A stretch of 64,000 nucleotides of DNA from Brevibacterium pigmentatum (GTDB lineage Bacteria > Actinomycetota > Actinomycetes > Actinomycetales > Brevibacteriaceae). The stretch is taken from NCBI RefSeq assembly GCF_011617465.1, contig NZ_CP050153.1:124001-188000 (forward strand), in the 5' to 3' direction. The notes below the pieces were generated by a model. That model ran no database searches and was not told the origin of the DNA. It worked only from the letters and a program-made list of their open reading frames with translations. A program made the position numbers and the translations under genes. The stretch's first letter is position 1. Every line of letters begins with the position of its first letter. This document shows, one piece after another, positions 45,672-57,395 of the stretch.

Positions 45672-46604
45672 TCAGGAGTCTTCGCGCAGGCGCGTCGAGA
45701 GAATGTACTGGGAGGTCGTGCGCAGATGTTGAAGGGAATCCCTGATCAGCGGAGATCTGCGACTGCCTGCCCGCATGGCGGCGATGATCTTTCGGCTCAG
45801 TCGGCCGGAGCCTGTCAGGCGAACCCGGCTGACGTTGTCTTCGCCGGCGAGACTCGCCAGTCGCGGCAGCAGGCTGACTCCGATGCCTGCCCCGACCAGG
45901 GCTGCCGAGGTCTCCCACTCGGCCGACTCGTGTGCCACCGATGGTGTCACTCCCGCCGCTGTGAAAGCAGCGATGAAAAGTGAGTGATAGGGCGATCCCG
46001 GGCCTGCTGTGATCCACTCCTCTCCCGCGAGTTCGCTCAGCGTCACCGACTCCCGACCTGCAACCGGGTGATCGGCGGGCACCATGACGTCGAGGGGGTC
46101 ATCGAGAAGGTCGATGCTTTCGAACCGGTCATCTTCCTCGACTTGGACATTGCCCTGCATCGAGACGATGACGGCGAGGTCGATGCGCTCGGCGACGAGG
46201 AGTTCGAAGCAGCGGGTCGGACTCGCTTCGACCACGTGGACGCTGATCCCGGGACGAGTCGTGCGCAGCTTGGCCGCCAGCGGCGCCAGCAGGTTCGACG
46301 AGGCGGTCGAGAAGCCGCCGATGCCGAAATGCGTCGGTGCCTGGTCGCCGGCTCCGAGCGCACCGGCGCGGATGTCCTCCCACGCGGCGGTCAGCTCGTC
46401 GGAGCGGCGGACGAGATAGCGGCCGGTCGACGTCAATCGCAGGCCACGTCCGTCCTTGACGAGCAGCGTCATTCCCAGGGCCTGCTGCAGCTCTCTGAGC
46501 TGGCCGGAGACCGCCGATGCGGAGTAGCCGGTGAGCTCGGCGGTGGCGGCCACGGTGCCGCAGGCGGCGAAGGTGCGCAGTGTCGTCAGGCGTGGATCGA
46601 TCAT
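45672..46604 (-). CDS. LysR-family regulator divergent from gbcA
   Basis: 310-residue LysR regulator. The winged helix is ATAELTGYSASAVSGQLREL with ALGMTLLVKDGRGLRLTSTG. The effector domain starts around FGIGGFSTASSNLLAPLAAK. ATG at 46604 is preferred over a GTG two codons upstream. It faces gbcA across 184 bases, so control of the betaine genes is likely by position, which differs from the AraC-type GbdR used in Pseudomonas (inference). Confidence 0.85.
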   Translation of the reverse strand: MIDPRLTTLRTFAACGTVAATAELTGYSASAVSGQLRELQQALGMTLLVKDGRGLRLTSTGRYLVRRSDELTAAWEDIRAGALGAGDQAPTHFGIGGFSTASSNLLAPLAAKLRTTRPGISVHVVEASPTRCFELLVAERIDLAVIVSMQGNVQVEEDDRFESIDLLDDPLDVMVPADHPVAGRESVTLSELAGEEWITAGPGSPYHSLFIAAFTAAGVTPSVAHESAEWETSAALVGAGIGVSLLPRLASLAGEDNVSRVRLTGSGRLSRKIIAAMRAGSRRSPLIRDSLQHLRTTSQYILSTRLREDS

Positions 46605-46676
46605 GCGCACAATTATGCAGTGAATCCGCAGAATATGTAACGAAATCTCGCGCTTTTTCTGCAGGGTGTTCCTCGC

Positions 46677-46682
46677 TAGTGT
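46677..46682 (+). promoter_or_regulatory. Candidate -10 of gbcA
   Basis: TAGTGT with no good -35 at 17 bases (TTTTTC at 46654-46659), the pattern of an activator-dependent promoter. It lies in the LysR-gbcA divergent gap. The reverse-oriented octamer CGCCGAGG is at 46726-46733. Confidence 0.3.
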
Positions 46683-46788
46683 GACTGTCGAGATCGTTCC
46701 GGCAGCACACGGTCTCCGCGGTCTCCGCCGAGGAATTCGCCCGTTCCACCGGTGGGCCGCTGCAGGCAGACATCAAGGGAGATGAGCA

Positions 46789-48087
46789 TTGACAGCTACC
46801 AACCTGGCACCGACGAAGAAGGGCTTCCCCGCGGGATTCACCGAGGAGAAGCTCGACGAGACCCGCATCCGACTCGACACCCGTCGGACAGGCTTCTCGC
46901 TCGAAGCTCCGTTCTACACGGATCCGAACCTCTTCAATCTCGATATGCAGGCCATCTTCGGTCAGCACTGGGTCTTCGCGTGCAGCGTCGCCGAGATCCC
47001 CGAGCCGGGTGACTATGTCACGCTCGACTACGGTCCGTACTCCCTCATCGTCCTGCACAACGACGACGGCGGCGTCAACGTCCTCCACAACGTCTGCCGG
47101 CACCGCGGGGCGCGCGTCCTCACCGATGCGCAGGGAACGACGGGCAACCTCGTCTGCGGCTACCACTCGTGGACGTACTCTCCCGAGGGCGACCTCATCC
47201 ACGCCTCGGCGCCGGGGGAGATGACCTTCGACAAGTCCTGCTACGCGCTCAAACGCGCGCACGGAAAGATCGCCGCCGGGCTCGTGTTCATCTGCCTGGC
47301 CGAAGAGCCGCCGATTGACTTCCATGAGACCGCGAAGATCTTCGAGCCTTATATCGCCCCTCATGAGCTGGCGAAGACGAAAGTCGCCTATCAGCAGAAC
47401 ATCGTCGAAGAGGGCAACTGGAAGCTCGTGATGGAGAACAACCGCGAGTGCTACCACTGCGATGGTCACCCGGAGCTCGCGTGCTCGCTGTTCCCGACCT
47501 GGGGCCTGACCGATGAGACGATCCCACCCCACCTCGAAGACGTCTGGGACCGCAACCAGCAGGCGCAGGCCTCCCTCGAATACCGATGCCGTCGCTACGG
47601 CCTGCCCTATGAGGTCGTCGAAGAACTCGACACTCGCGTCGGCGGCATCCGCATCTCCCGCGAATCGCTCGACGGAGCGGGGGAGTCCTTCTCGGCAGAC
47701 GGGCGCCGGCTGTCGAAGAAGCTGCTCGGCGACCTTCCGGACTTCCGCCTCGGCCGCTGCTCGATGCATCTGCAGCCGAACTCCTGGTTCCACCTCCTCG
47801 GCGATCACGTCATCACCTTTGCGGCATTCCCGATCAGTGCCTCGAAGACCCTCGTGCGCACCACCTGGCTCGTCGCCGACGACGCCGTCGAAGGTGTCGA
47901 CTATGACCTTGAAACCCTCACTCACACGTGGAAGCAGACGAACCTGCAGGACAAGGCCTTCGTCGAACTCTGCCAGCAGGGAGCGGCGAGCCCGTTCTAT
48001 GAGCAGGGACCGTATATGAAGAGCGAGTACCAGGTCGAAGCCTTCATCAACTGGTACGTGCAGCGGATGCGGGAGCACGTCGGATGA
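46789..48087 (+). CDS. gbcA: Glycine betaine monooxygenase, Rieske oxygenase subunit
   Basis: 432-residue Rieske non-heme iron oxygenase that demethylates glycine betaine to dimethylglycine, releasing formaldehyde. Rieske ligands are in NVCRHRGARV and CGYHSWTYSPEGDL. The mononuclear iron region is WKLVMENNRECYHCDGHPEL, and DYDLETLTHTWKQTNLQD near the end closely resembles Pseudomonas GbcA. TTG start at 46789 with AAGGGAG upstream; an ATG at 46782 is in another frame. Followed by its reductase (4-base overlap) and dimethylglycine oxidase. Confidence 0.87.
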   Translation: MTATNLAPTKKGFPAGFTEEKLDETRIRLDTRRTGFSLEAPFYTDPNLFNLDMQAIFGQHWVFACSVAEIPEPGDYVTLDYGPYSLIVLHNDDGGVNVLHNVCRHRGARVLTDAQGTTGNLVCGYHSWTYSPEGDLIHASAPGEMTFDKSCYALKRAHGKIAAGLVFICLAEEPPIDFHETAKIFEPYIAPHELAKTKVAYQQNIVEEGNWKLVMENNRECYHCDGHPELACSLFPTWGLTDETIPPHLEDVWDRNQQAQASLEYRCRRYGLPYEVVEELDTRVGGIRISRESLDGAGESFSADGRRLSKKLLGDLPDFRLGRCSMHLQPNSWFHLLGDHVITFAAFPISASKTLVRTTWLVADDAVEGVDYDLETLTHTWKQTNLQDKAFVELCQQGAASPFYEQGPYMKSEYQVEAFINWYVQRMREHVG

Positions 48088-49598
48088 GATCCTCCGCTGT
48101 GCCCGCGCTGCCGCTGGCCCAGCGGGTGCGCGGACTGGAGATGCCCTGGAACCGCGTGCTCTCGAGCGCCTCGGAGCCGGCCGGAGCCGCCACCGCGCTG
48201 GGTCCGTGGCACCCGCAGGAATTCGCCGCCGAATGCGTGGAGACCATCCCCGAGGCGGGAGGGATGATGGTCTTCGTCTTCCGTCGCATGGACGGGGCGC
48301 CCCTGGCGTTCCGGTCGGGGCAGTACATCAACATCGACTTCCCCATCGACGGACCCGATGCCGAGCCGGTGTCGCGCAGCTATTCGATCTCCTCGGCCCC
48401 GACCGAGCCGTGGACGTTCTCGATCACGATCAAACGCGACCCCAATGGCAAGGTGTCGCCATGGGCGCATGACCACCTCCGCCCCGGCACCGTCCTCGAC
48501 ATGCTCGGCCCGGTCGGTGCGTTCCACCTCGCAGATTACGACCGGAGGGCACGGTTCCTGCTGCTCGCGGCCGGAGCCGGGATCACCCCGCTGATGTCGA
48601 TGATCCGCACCGTGCATTCGCTGCCCGGCCAAGCCGATGTCGTCCTCCTCTACCACGGAGCCGCACCCGACTCCTTCGCCTTCTCCGAGGAACTCGACTT
48701 CCTCGCGAACGTGGATTTCCGGATCAAGGTCATCTACTGCCTCGGCGATCGGGAATGCGGCGACGAATGGGAGGGACGGACGGGACGCCTGTCGACGTCG
48801 CTGCTCGAGGAGCTCGTCCCCGACGCCAACGGTCGGCAGGTCTTCGCCTGCGGTCCGGAAGGTTACCTCAACACCGCGACCGAACTGCTGCGCGAAGTCG
48901 GCGTCGACGACACCTCGGTGTTCATGGAGTTCTTCTCCGGCGATCGTGAGATCCGTGCCGAATACGCCGAGGAAGTCGCCATCGCCGGTGAGATCGCCGA
49001 GGAGATCGCGGCGACGACCGAGGAGTACTTCGAGTCCCAGCCGGCCGCGCTCGACATGTACGAACCCGAGTACGACGCCGACGGACCGGTCGAGGCGGTC
49101 GGCGCACCGACCGAAGCCGTCGACGCCGAGGCGGTCGTGCCCGTCGACGACGATGTCGAGATCGAGGTCGTCGGCGTCACCGATGAGAACCTCGCCGAGG
49201 CGGGTCCCGATTCTTCGTCCGACGCTGGGTCCGCGGTCCCGGCTGGGGATGGGGCGGCCGCCTCGGCGAAGGATGCGGGCGAAGATGACGAAATCGCCGT
49301 CGTCGACCCGGCCGCACTGCCTACTGTGGGGCAGGGTGAGCACACGATGTCGTTCGTGCGCACCGGCCTCAACGTCTGCGTCGGGGAGGACGAAACGGTC
49401 CTCCAGGCCGCGCGGAAGGCGGGGGTGAAGATCCCCGCGAACTGTCAGGAGGGCATGTGCGGATCCTGCAAGGTCGTCAAGCTCGACGGCGACGTCGAGA
49501 TGAACCACCAGGGCGGAATCCGCGCCCGCGAGATCGACGCGGGCAAGTTCCTGCCGTGCTGCTCGACGGCGAAGACCGACCTCGTCATCGACTCCTGA
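48084..49598 (+). CDS. gbcB: Glycine betaine monooxygenase reductase with long acidic linker
   Basis: 504-residue electron-transfer partner of GbcA. The FAD/NAD reductase (about residues 30-295) has SRSYSISSAPTEP, AAGAGITPLMSMIRTVH and VFACGPEGYLNTATELL. The C-terminal 2Fe-2S ferredoxin (about 418-504) has CQEGMCGSCKVVKL and LPCCSTA. Between them lies an Asp/Glu/Ala-rich stretch of about 120 residues (295-417) that GbcB-type enzymes of about 365 residues do not have. ATGA overlap with gbcA. Confidence 0.85.
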   Translation: MRSSAVPALPLAQRVRGLEMPWNRVLSSASEPAGAATALGPWHPQEFAAECVETIPEAGGMMVFVFRRMDGAPLAFRSGQYINIDFPIDGPDAEPVSRSYSISSAPTEPWTFSITIKRDPNGKVSPWAHDHLRPGTVLDMLGPVGAFHLADYDRRARFLLLAAGAGITPLMSMIRTVHSLPGQADVVLLYHGAAPDSFAFSEELDFLANVDFRIKVIYCLGDRECGDEWEGRTGRLSTSLLEELVPDANGRQVFACGPEGYLNTATELLREVGVDDTSVFMEFFSGDREIRAEYAEEVAIAGEIAEEIAATTEEYFESQPAALDMYEPEYDADGPVEAVGAPTEAVDAEAVVPVDDDVEIEVVGVTDENLAEAGPDSSSDAGSAVPAGDGAAASAKDAGEDDEIAVVDPAALPTVGQGEHTMSFVRTGLNVCVGEDETVLQAARKAGVKIPANCQEGMCGSCKVVKLDGDVEMNHQGGIRAREIDAGKFLPCCSTAKTDLVIDS

Positions 49599-49609
49599 CC
49601 CGCGGCTGA

Positions 49610-52240
<2,631 letters not shown>

Positions 52241-52281
52241 GCGGGTACGTCTTCCGGCCGGAATTCATCGACAAACGCACG

Positions 52282-52334
52282 GAGCGTCGAGACACGGGGG
52301 AGCGCACCCGTGCCTCGACGCTCAACGCGTTTTT
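52282..52334 (+). terminator. Rho-independent terminator after dimethylglycine oxidase
   Basis: A 17-base-pair stem with one mismatch, arms 52282-52298 and 52307-52323, loop of 8. AACGCGTTTTT follows (T-run 52330-52334). It closes the gbc/dmgO transcript. Confidence 0.75.
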
Positions 52335-52398
52335 CGACGGACTGGGCCTGTGGTGGTGTGTCGAAGGCCGACACCAATGTTCCATATGGTGGATTTTT

Positions 52399-52428
52399 TT
52401 TGACCAACTGGTGGGACCGGGAAAGTAT
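52399..52428 (+). promoter_or_regulatory. Candidate promoter of the thiolase cluster with GACC-N4-GGT core
   Basis: TTGACC (52400-52405), 17 bases, AAGTAT (52423-52428). The -35 overlaps TTTGACCAACTGGTGGGA (52399-52416), which has the core GACC-N4-GGT of the paa operators but not their outer bases. A run of eight T precedes it. Confidence 0.35.
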
Positions 52429-52476
52429 GAGAGGACAGTGCTCGTTGTGCAGAGCCCAGTACCCGAAGGAGTGTCC

Positions 52477-53640
52477 ATGTCCTCACCTGCGATCATCGGC
52501 TGGTCCCACGGAAAGTTCGGCAAGTCGGAATCCCCGTTGCCGCAGATGATGGCCGACGTCGCCCGCGACGCCATCGCCGAGGCGGGACTCGAACCGTCCG
52601 ACATCGACGTCATCCACGTCGGCGTCTTCAACAACGGACTCTCCCGCCAAGGCTTCGAAGCCGCTCTGACGGGCACTGTGTTCCCCGAACTCGCCCGCAC
52701 ACCGGCCCACCGGCACGAGAACGCCTGCGCCACCGGCTCCGCCGCGATCTTCTCCGCCCACGACTCCATCGCCGCCGGCCGCCACCGCACCGCGCTGGTC
52801 ATCGGTGCCGAACGGATGACTCAGGCCTCCGGTCACGACGTCAACGAGGTCCTGCTCAGTGCCAGCTACCGGGAAGAGGAAGAGCACTATAAGTCCTTCG
52901 CCGGAGTCTTCGGCGAGATCGCCCGCCAGTACTTCGACCGCTACGGCGACCACTCGGAGACCCTCGCGAAGATCGCCGCGAAGAACCACGCCAACGGCGC
53001 CCAGAACCCGCTCGCCCATATGCAGAAGGACCTCGGTTTCGACTTCTGCAACACCGTGAGCGAGAAGAACCCGTACGTCGCCGAACCCCTGCGCCGCACC
53101 GATTGCTCCATGGTCTCCGACGGAGCCGCGGCGCTGGTCCTGGCCGCCGAGGACGTCGCCGCCTCCGCGCCACTTGCCGTGACCTGGCGAGGCATGGGCA
53201 ACGCCAACGACGTCCTGCCGCTGTCCCAGCGCGACCCGCTCGAGATGGCCGGAGCCCGTGCCGCCATGGACCAGGCGCTCAAGGCCGCCGGCATCGGCAT
53301 CGACGACCTCGACTTCCTCGAAACCCACGACTGCTTCACGATCGCCGAACTCCTCGAATACGAAGCATTCGGCCTCGCCGCCCCGGGCCAGGGACACACC
53401 CTGCTCGACGACGGTGCCACCGAGGTCGGCGGTCGCCTGCCCGTCAACCCCTCCGGCGGTCTCAAGGCCAAAGGCCATCCCATCGGCGCCACCGGTGTGT
53501 CCATGCACGCCCTGGCCGCCGCCCAGCTGACCGGCCGCTCACCTGGCATCCAGATCGATTCCCCGGAACTCGCCGGAGTCTTCAATATGGGCGGTGCCGC
53601 CGTGTCGAACTTCGCCTCCGTGTTCGAACGCGTCCGCTGA
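52477..53640 (+). CDS. SCP2-type thiolase
   Basis: 387-residue thiolase-fold enzyme. The nucleophile Cys is in ENACATGSAAIFSAHDSI; FLETHDCFTIAELLEYEAFG and NPSGGLKAKGHPIGATG give the histidines. The C-terminus reads VFNMGGAAVSNFASVFERVR, so the second Cys of classical thiolases is missing, as in SCP-x type enzymes. It probably cleaves or condenses a beta-keto-acyl-CoA. ATG at 52477 follows AAGGAG. First gene of a run that ends with the TRAP transporter and a second SDR. Confidence 0.82.
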   Translation: MSSPAIIGWSHGKFGKSESPLPQMMADVARDAIAEAGLEPSDIDVIHVGVFNNGLSRQGFEAALTGTVFPELARTPAHRHENACATGSAAIFSAHDSIAAGRHRTALVIGAERMTQASGHDVNEVLLSASYREEEEHYKSFAGVFGEIARQYFDRYGDHSETLAKIAAKNHANGAQNPLAHMQKDLGFDFCNTVSEKNPYVAEPLRRTDCSMVSDGAAALVLAAEDVAASAPLAVTWRGMGNANDVLPLSQRDPLEMAGARAAMDQALKAAGIGIDDLDFLETHDCFTIAELLEYEAFGLAAPGQGHTLLDDGATEVGGRLPVNPSGGLKAKGHPIGATGVSMHALAAAQLTGRSPGIQIDSPELAGVFNMGGAAVSNFASVFERVR

Positions 53641-55280
53641 TGCGCGCCATCTCCCAGACATCCCCGGCGAAGGACTTCACGCCCACACCTCGGCGCGGGG
53701 TCAACGTCTCCCACTTCCTCACCCAGACCGCCCGCCGCATCCCCGACCGCCTCGCCGTCGTCGACGACGATCACGGGCAGCGCTGGACCTGGGCCGAACT
53801 CGACGCCCGCGCCGAAGCGCTCGCCGCCGCCCTCCAGGCCGGTGGCGTCGACCGTCGCGACACCGTCCTCCTCGTCTCGGCCAACCACGCCGAGGTGATC
53901 CAGTCCTTCTGGGGAATCCTGCGCTCCGGCGGGGTCATCGCCCCACCGAACGCGGCCCTGTCGACCGAGGAGCTGCTCGGCATCAGCGCCGAGGTAGCCC
54001 CCGCCGCCGTCATCGCCGACCGCGCCTACGCCGACTTCGTCACAGCCCTCAAAAACACCGGCTTCACCGGTCCCGTCTTCTGGATCGGCGACCTGCCTAC
54101 GGCTCAGGCGGCAGCGGCACCGGCAGAGGCCGTCGACTCGGCAGTCGACGAGGACGACCCCTGCTGGTACTTCTTCACCTCCGGGTCGACCGGGCGACCC
54201 AAGGCTGCGACTTTCACGCACCGCCACCTCGGCGCGGTGCTCATGAATCACCGCTGCGACCTCTTTCCCAACGAGGACGAGACGGGGGCGTCCCTTGTGC
54301 TCGCGCCGCTGTCGCACGGCGCGGGCATCCACATGCTCGGGCAGGTCTTCGGCGGCACTCCGTCGGTCATCCACCCCGGTGGCAAGCCCAGCGTGGAGTC
54401 CCTGTGGCCGGCCATCGATGCCTACGGGATCACGAACGCCTTCACCGTCCCGACCATCCTCAACCGCATCGCCGCCGGCTACCCAGAAGGCCGCGGACCC
54501 GAGGATCACACCCTCGAGCGGGTCATCTACGCCGGAGCCCCGATGCTCGCGACCGACCAAGCCCGGGCGCTCGAGAGGCTCGGGCCCTGCCTCGTCCAGT
54601 ACTTCGGACTCGCCGAGGTGACCGGAGCGATCACGATCCTCCGCCCAGAGGACCACGGAGCCATCCCCGTCGACGACGCCGGAATCGGCACCTGCGGCCG
54701 CGCCCGCACCGGAGTCGAGATCGTCATCGTCGACGAGACCGGCGCACAGCTGGCCGCAGGCGTTCAGGGCGAGGTCTGCGTGGCCGGACCGACCGTGTGC
54801 GCCGGCTACCTCGGCCGCCCCGATGCGAACGCCGAATCCTTCGCCGGAGGGCTCTTCCACACCGGTGACGTCGGCTACCTCGACGAACGCGGGTACCTGT
54901 TCCTCACCGGCCGCAAGTCCGATATGTACATCTCCGGCGGTTCGAACGTCTACCCCCGCGAGATCGAGGAGCTCCTCCTCACCGACACCGAGGTGGCCCA
55001 GGCCGTCGTCGTGGGCGTGCCCGACCCGCAGTGGGGCGAGATCGGCGTGGCCGTCATCGAGCGAGCGCCGGCGAACGGGAACGACGGAGTCGGTGTTTCC
55101 GATGCCGACGCGGATGACCTGGCCGAGCGGCTGACCGCTCTCTGCAGGTCGGGTCTGGCGAAATACAAGGTGCCCAAGGAGATCCACTTCGTCGAGACCA
55201 TGCCGGTCACCGCCTACGGCAAACTCGCACGCAAGGAACTCAAGGCCGAATACTCCCAAGGACGGGGCAGCGCACGATGA
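53640..55280 (+). CDS. AMP-dependent acyl-CoA synthetase
   Basis: 546-residue adenylate-forming ligase. A3 motif YFFTSGSTGRPKAATF, A5 QYFGLAEVTGAITILRPE, GLFHTGDVGYLDERGYLFLT and GRKSDMYISGGSNVYPREIE, final lysine in MPVTAYGKLARKEL. It activates an unknown carboxylic acid. The start overlaps the thiolase stop by one base, and its stop overlaps the SDR by 4 bases, so the three are translationally coupled. Confidence 0.85.
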   Translation: MRAISQTSPAKDFTPTPRRGVNVSHFLTQTARRIPDRLAVVDDDHGQRWTWAELDARAEALAAALQAGGVDRRDTVLLVSANHAEVIQSFWGILRSGGVIAPPNAALSTEELLGISAEVAPAAVIADRAYADFVTALKNTGFTGPVFWIGDLPTAQAAAAPAEAVDSAVDEDDPCWYFFTSGSTGRPKAATFTHRHLGAVLMNHRCDLFPNEDETGASLVLAPLSHGAGIHMLGQVFGGTPSVIHPGGKPSVESLWPAIDAYGITNAFTVPTILNRIAAGYPEGRGPEDHTLERVIYAGAPMLATDQARALERLGPCLVQYFGLAEVTGAITILRPEDHGAIPVDDAGIGTCGRARTGVEIVIVDETGAQLAAGVQGEVCVAGPTVCAGYLGRPDANAESFAGGLFHTGDVGYLDERGYLFLTGRKSDMYISGGSNVYPREIEELLLTDTEVAQAVVVGVPDPQWGEIGVAVIERAPANGNDGVGVSDADADDLAERLTALCRSGLAKYKVPKEIHFVETMPVTAYGKLARKELKAEYSQGRGSAR

Positions 55281-56182
55281 ACTCGACTGAGACGGCAGCC
55301 GTGTCAGTGCCGACAGGTAGGTTAGTCGGCACGACGATCATGGCCATCGGCTGCGGCACTCCGGACGGGGAGGTGAACAACGGCTTCGCCGCTGCGATCG
55401 GATTCCTTCGCGAGGGAGCGAAGGTCTGCATCGTCGACCGTGACCCAGGTGCGCTTGACGAAGCGACACGGGCCCTCGCCGAGGCAACTGCCCAGGTCGA
55501 CTCGTACGGCGCGGTCACGTCTGAGCGGGGCCACCTCGGTGCGGTCGACCTCGACTCTCAGCTGACCACGGTCGTCGCCGACGTCGGCGACGAAGACTCC
55601 CTGGCTGCGGCGTTCGCGCACTGTGCCGATCGCCTCGGCGGGCCAACCGTGCTGCACTACAACGTCGGCATCGTCGTCAACGGGGGAGTCGACGAACTCG
55701 AGACCGACGGCTTCCGTCGTGCCCTCGACATCAACCTCACCGGGGCGTTCTCCGCGATCAAGCATGCGCTGCCGCATATGCGCGCGGCCGGACACGGGTC
55801 GATCATCACGGTGTCCTCGGTCGCCGGCATGCGCTACATGGGGTATGACTACCCGGCGTATGCGGCATCGAAGGCCGGACTCATCGAACTGACGAAGGTC
55901 GTCGGCGCGCAGTACGCCTCCGAGGGCATCCGCGCGAATTCGATCGCCCCGGGCCTCATCGAGACCCCGCTCATCCATCGTTCGATCTCGGGCCACTACG
56001 GCTCGGTCGAGGAGATGCTCGCCGCTCGGCATGCGCAGTCGCCGACAGGGAAGATGGGTCGGCCCGAGGATGTTGCGGACCTCGCGGTGTTCCTCGCATC
56101 AAGCGAATCGGCCTACATCAACTCCACGCTCATCCCCGTGGATGGAGGACTGACCCATTACGCGGGGATGCCGAAACGATGA
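55277..56182 (+). CDS. Short-chain dehydrogenase/reductase with variant nucleotide loop
   Basis: 301-residue SDR. The catalytic residues are present (Ser in ITVSSVAGMRY, Tyr and Lys in YPAYAASKAGL), and the C-terminus VDGGLTHYAGMPKR is typical. The nucleotide loop AIGCGTPDGEVNNGFAAAIG departs from the usual TGxxxGIG and resembles the GxGxGNGKA variant. Coupled to the ligase by an ATGA overlap. Confidence 0.8.
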   Translation: MNSTETAAVSVPTGRLVGTTIMAIGCGTPDGEVNNGFAAAIGFLREGAKVCIVDRDPGALDEATRALAEATAQVDSYGAVTSERGHLGAVDLDSQLTTVVADVGDEDSLAAAFAHCADRLGGPTVLHYNVGIVVNGGVDELETDGFRRALDINLTGAFSAIKHALPHMRAAGHGSIITVSSVAGMRYMGYDYPAYAASKAGLIELTKVVGAQYASEGIRANSIAPGLIETPLIHRSISGHYGSVEEMLAARHAQSPTGKMGRPEDVADLAVFLASSESAYINSTLIPVDGGLTHYAGMPKR

Positions 56183-56353
56183 TGCGGACGGACGTGCACA
56201 GGGTGCGCGCCACCGCGACGAGGGAGAGCCCAGCCGAGACGGCCGGGCACGTGAACGCAGACTCGAGCGTCGCCTCGGCGAGGGAATCCACCGCGGTCGG
56301 GGCCTGACCCCGCCGAACTCAAAGACAGTGAAATAACGGAAATCAAGGAGGCA

Positions 56354-57394
56354 ATGGTGCCGATAATACGGACGACGAGGACCATGCTCGTCTGGTCCGC
56401 CGTACTGATGGTGTGCGCCCTGCTGCTGGCAGGGTGCGGAACGAACTTCGGCACCACCGACGACGGCAAGCAGCGCTACCGGTGGAAGATGACGGTGACG
56501 ACCGGATCGACCTCGACGTGGTACCTCGCGGCGGAGAAGTTCGCGAAGGACCTCGACGAGGAGACCGACGGACGGATCACCATGAAGGTCTTCGCCAACG
56601 AACGGCTGTCGGCCGGTGAGGCCACGGCCGGAGTCGAACAGCTCATGGACGGGGCGAAGGACTTCTCCTACAACTCGCCGATCATCTACGCCGGCGTCGA
56701 CCCGCGCTTCGGCGCTGTCACCGCTCCCTTCATCTTCGACTCCGTCGAGGACGGCCAGAAGGCGCTCGCCGGCAAGGGTGGCGACGTCTACGCCGACTAC
56801 CTCGCCGAACGCGGCGTGCATCTGCTCGGCTTCGGCGAATCCGGCATGCGGCAGCTGACGAACACGCACCGGCCCATCCACACGCCCGACGACATGAAGG
56901 GCATGAAGTTCCGCATCCCCGGCTTCGGCATGTACACCGACCTCTACCGCGGACTCGGCGCGAACCCGACGACGATGCCCTTCGGTGAGGTCTTCACGGC
57001 CCTGCAGCAGGGAGCCATCGACGGTCAGGAGAACCCGATCGACGTCATCTACTCGGCGAACCTGCAGGAGGTCCAGCCGTACCTGACGCTGTGGAACTAC
57101 TCCTATGACCCGCTCGTCCTCGGCATCAACAAGGACCTCTTCGACTCCCTGACGCCTGAGGACCAGAAGCTCGTGACCCGCCTGGCCGGCGAGGCCAACG
57201 ACTTCCAGATCAAGAAGAACCGCGACGGCGAAGAGAAGCTCATCGCCGAACTCGCCGACTCCGGCATGGAGGTCAACGAACTCAGCGACGAGGAGAAGGA
57301 CGCCTTCCGCGCCAAGCTGGGGCCGATCTACAGCGAATACCGCAAGGTCTGGGGATCGGACATGTCCCAGGCGTTCATCCCGAAAGGACTGTGA
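56354..57394 (+). CDS. TRAP transporter solute-binding lipoprotein (DctP type)
   Basis: 346-residue extracytoplasmic receptor. Signal peptide with lipobox LLLAGC (Cys about residue 32), then the DctP fold: VTTGSTSTWYLAAEKFAKDL, NSPIIYAGVDPRFGAVTAPF. The ligand Arg region is KGMKFRIPGFGMYTDLYRGL, and FTALQQGAIDGQENPIDVIY follows. TRAP receptors of this type bind carboxylates. ATG at 56354 follows AAGGAGG. First of the dctPQM trio. Confidence 0.88.
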   Translation: MVPIIRTTRTMLVWSAVLMVCALLLAGCGTNFGTTDDGKQRYRWKMTVTTGSTSTWYLAAEKFAKDLDEETDGRITMKVFANERLSAGEATAGVEQLMDGAKDFSYNSPIIYAGVDPRFGAVTAPFIFDSVEDGQKALAGKGGDVYADYLAERGVHLLGFGESGMRQLTNTHRPIHTPDDMKGMKFRIPGFGMYTDLYRGLGANPTTMPFGEVFTALQQGAIDGQENPIDVIYSANLQEVQPYLTLWNYSYDPLVLGINKDLFDSLTPEDQKLVTRLAGEANDFQIKKNRDGEEKLIAELADSGMEVNELSDEEKDAFRAKLGPIYSEYRKVWGSDMSQAFIPKGL

Positions 57395-57395
57395 G

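Noticed and set aside
46129-48078. 649-residue minus-strand frame over gbcA and the LysR gene
   Set aside because: Covers two real genes in antisense and shifted frames; its C-terminal part is only LysR read out of frame.
52393-52400. T8 run before the thiolase cluster as a terminator
   Set aside because: No stem directly precedes it; the real hairpin and T-run are at 52282-52334. The run more likely belongs to the promoter region.
52941-55259. 772-residue minus-strand frame over the thiolase and AMP ligase
   Set aside because: Antisense to two complete enzymes with intact motifs; no recognisable domain of its own.
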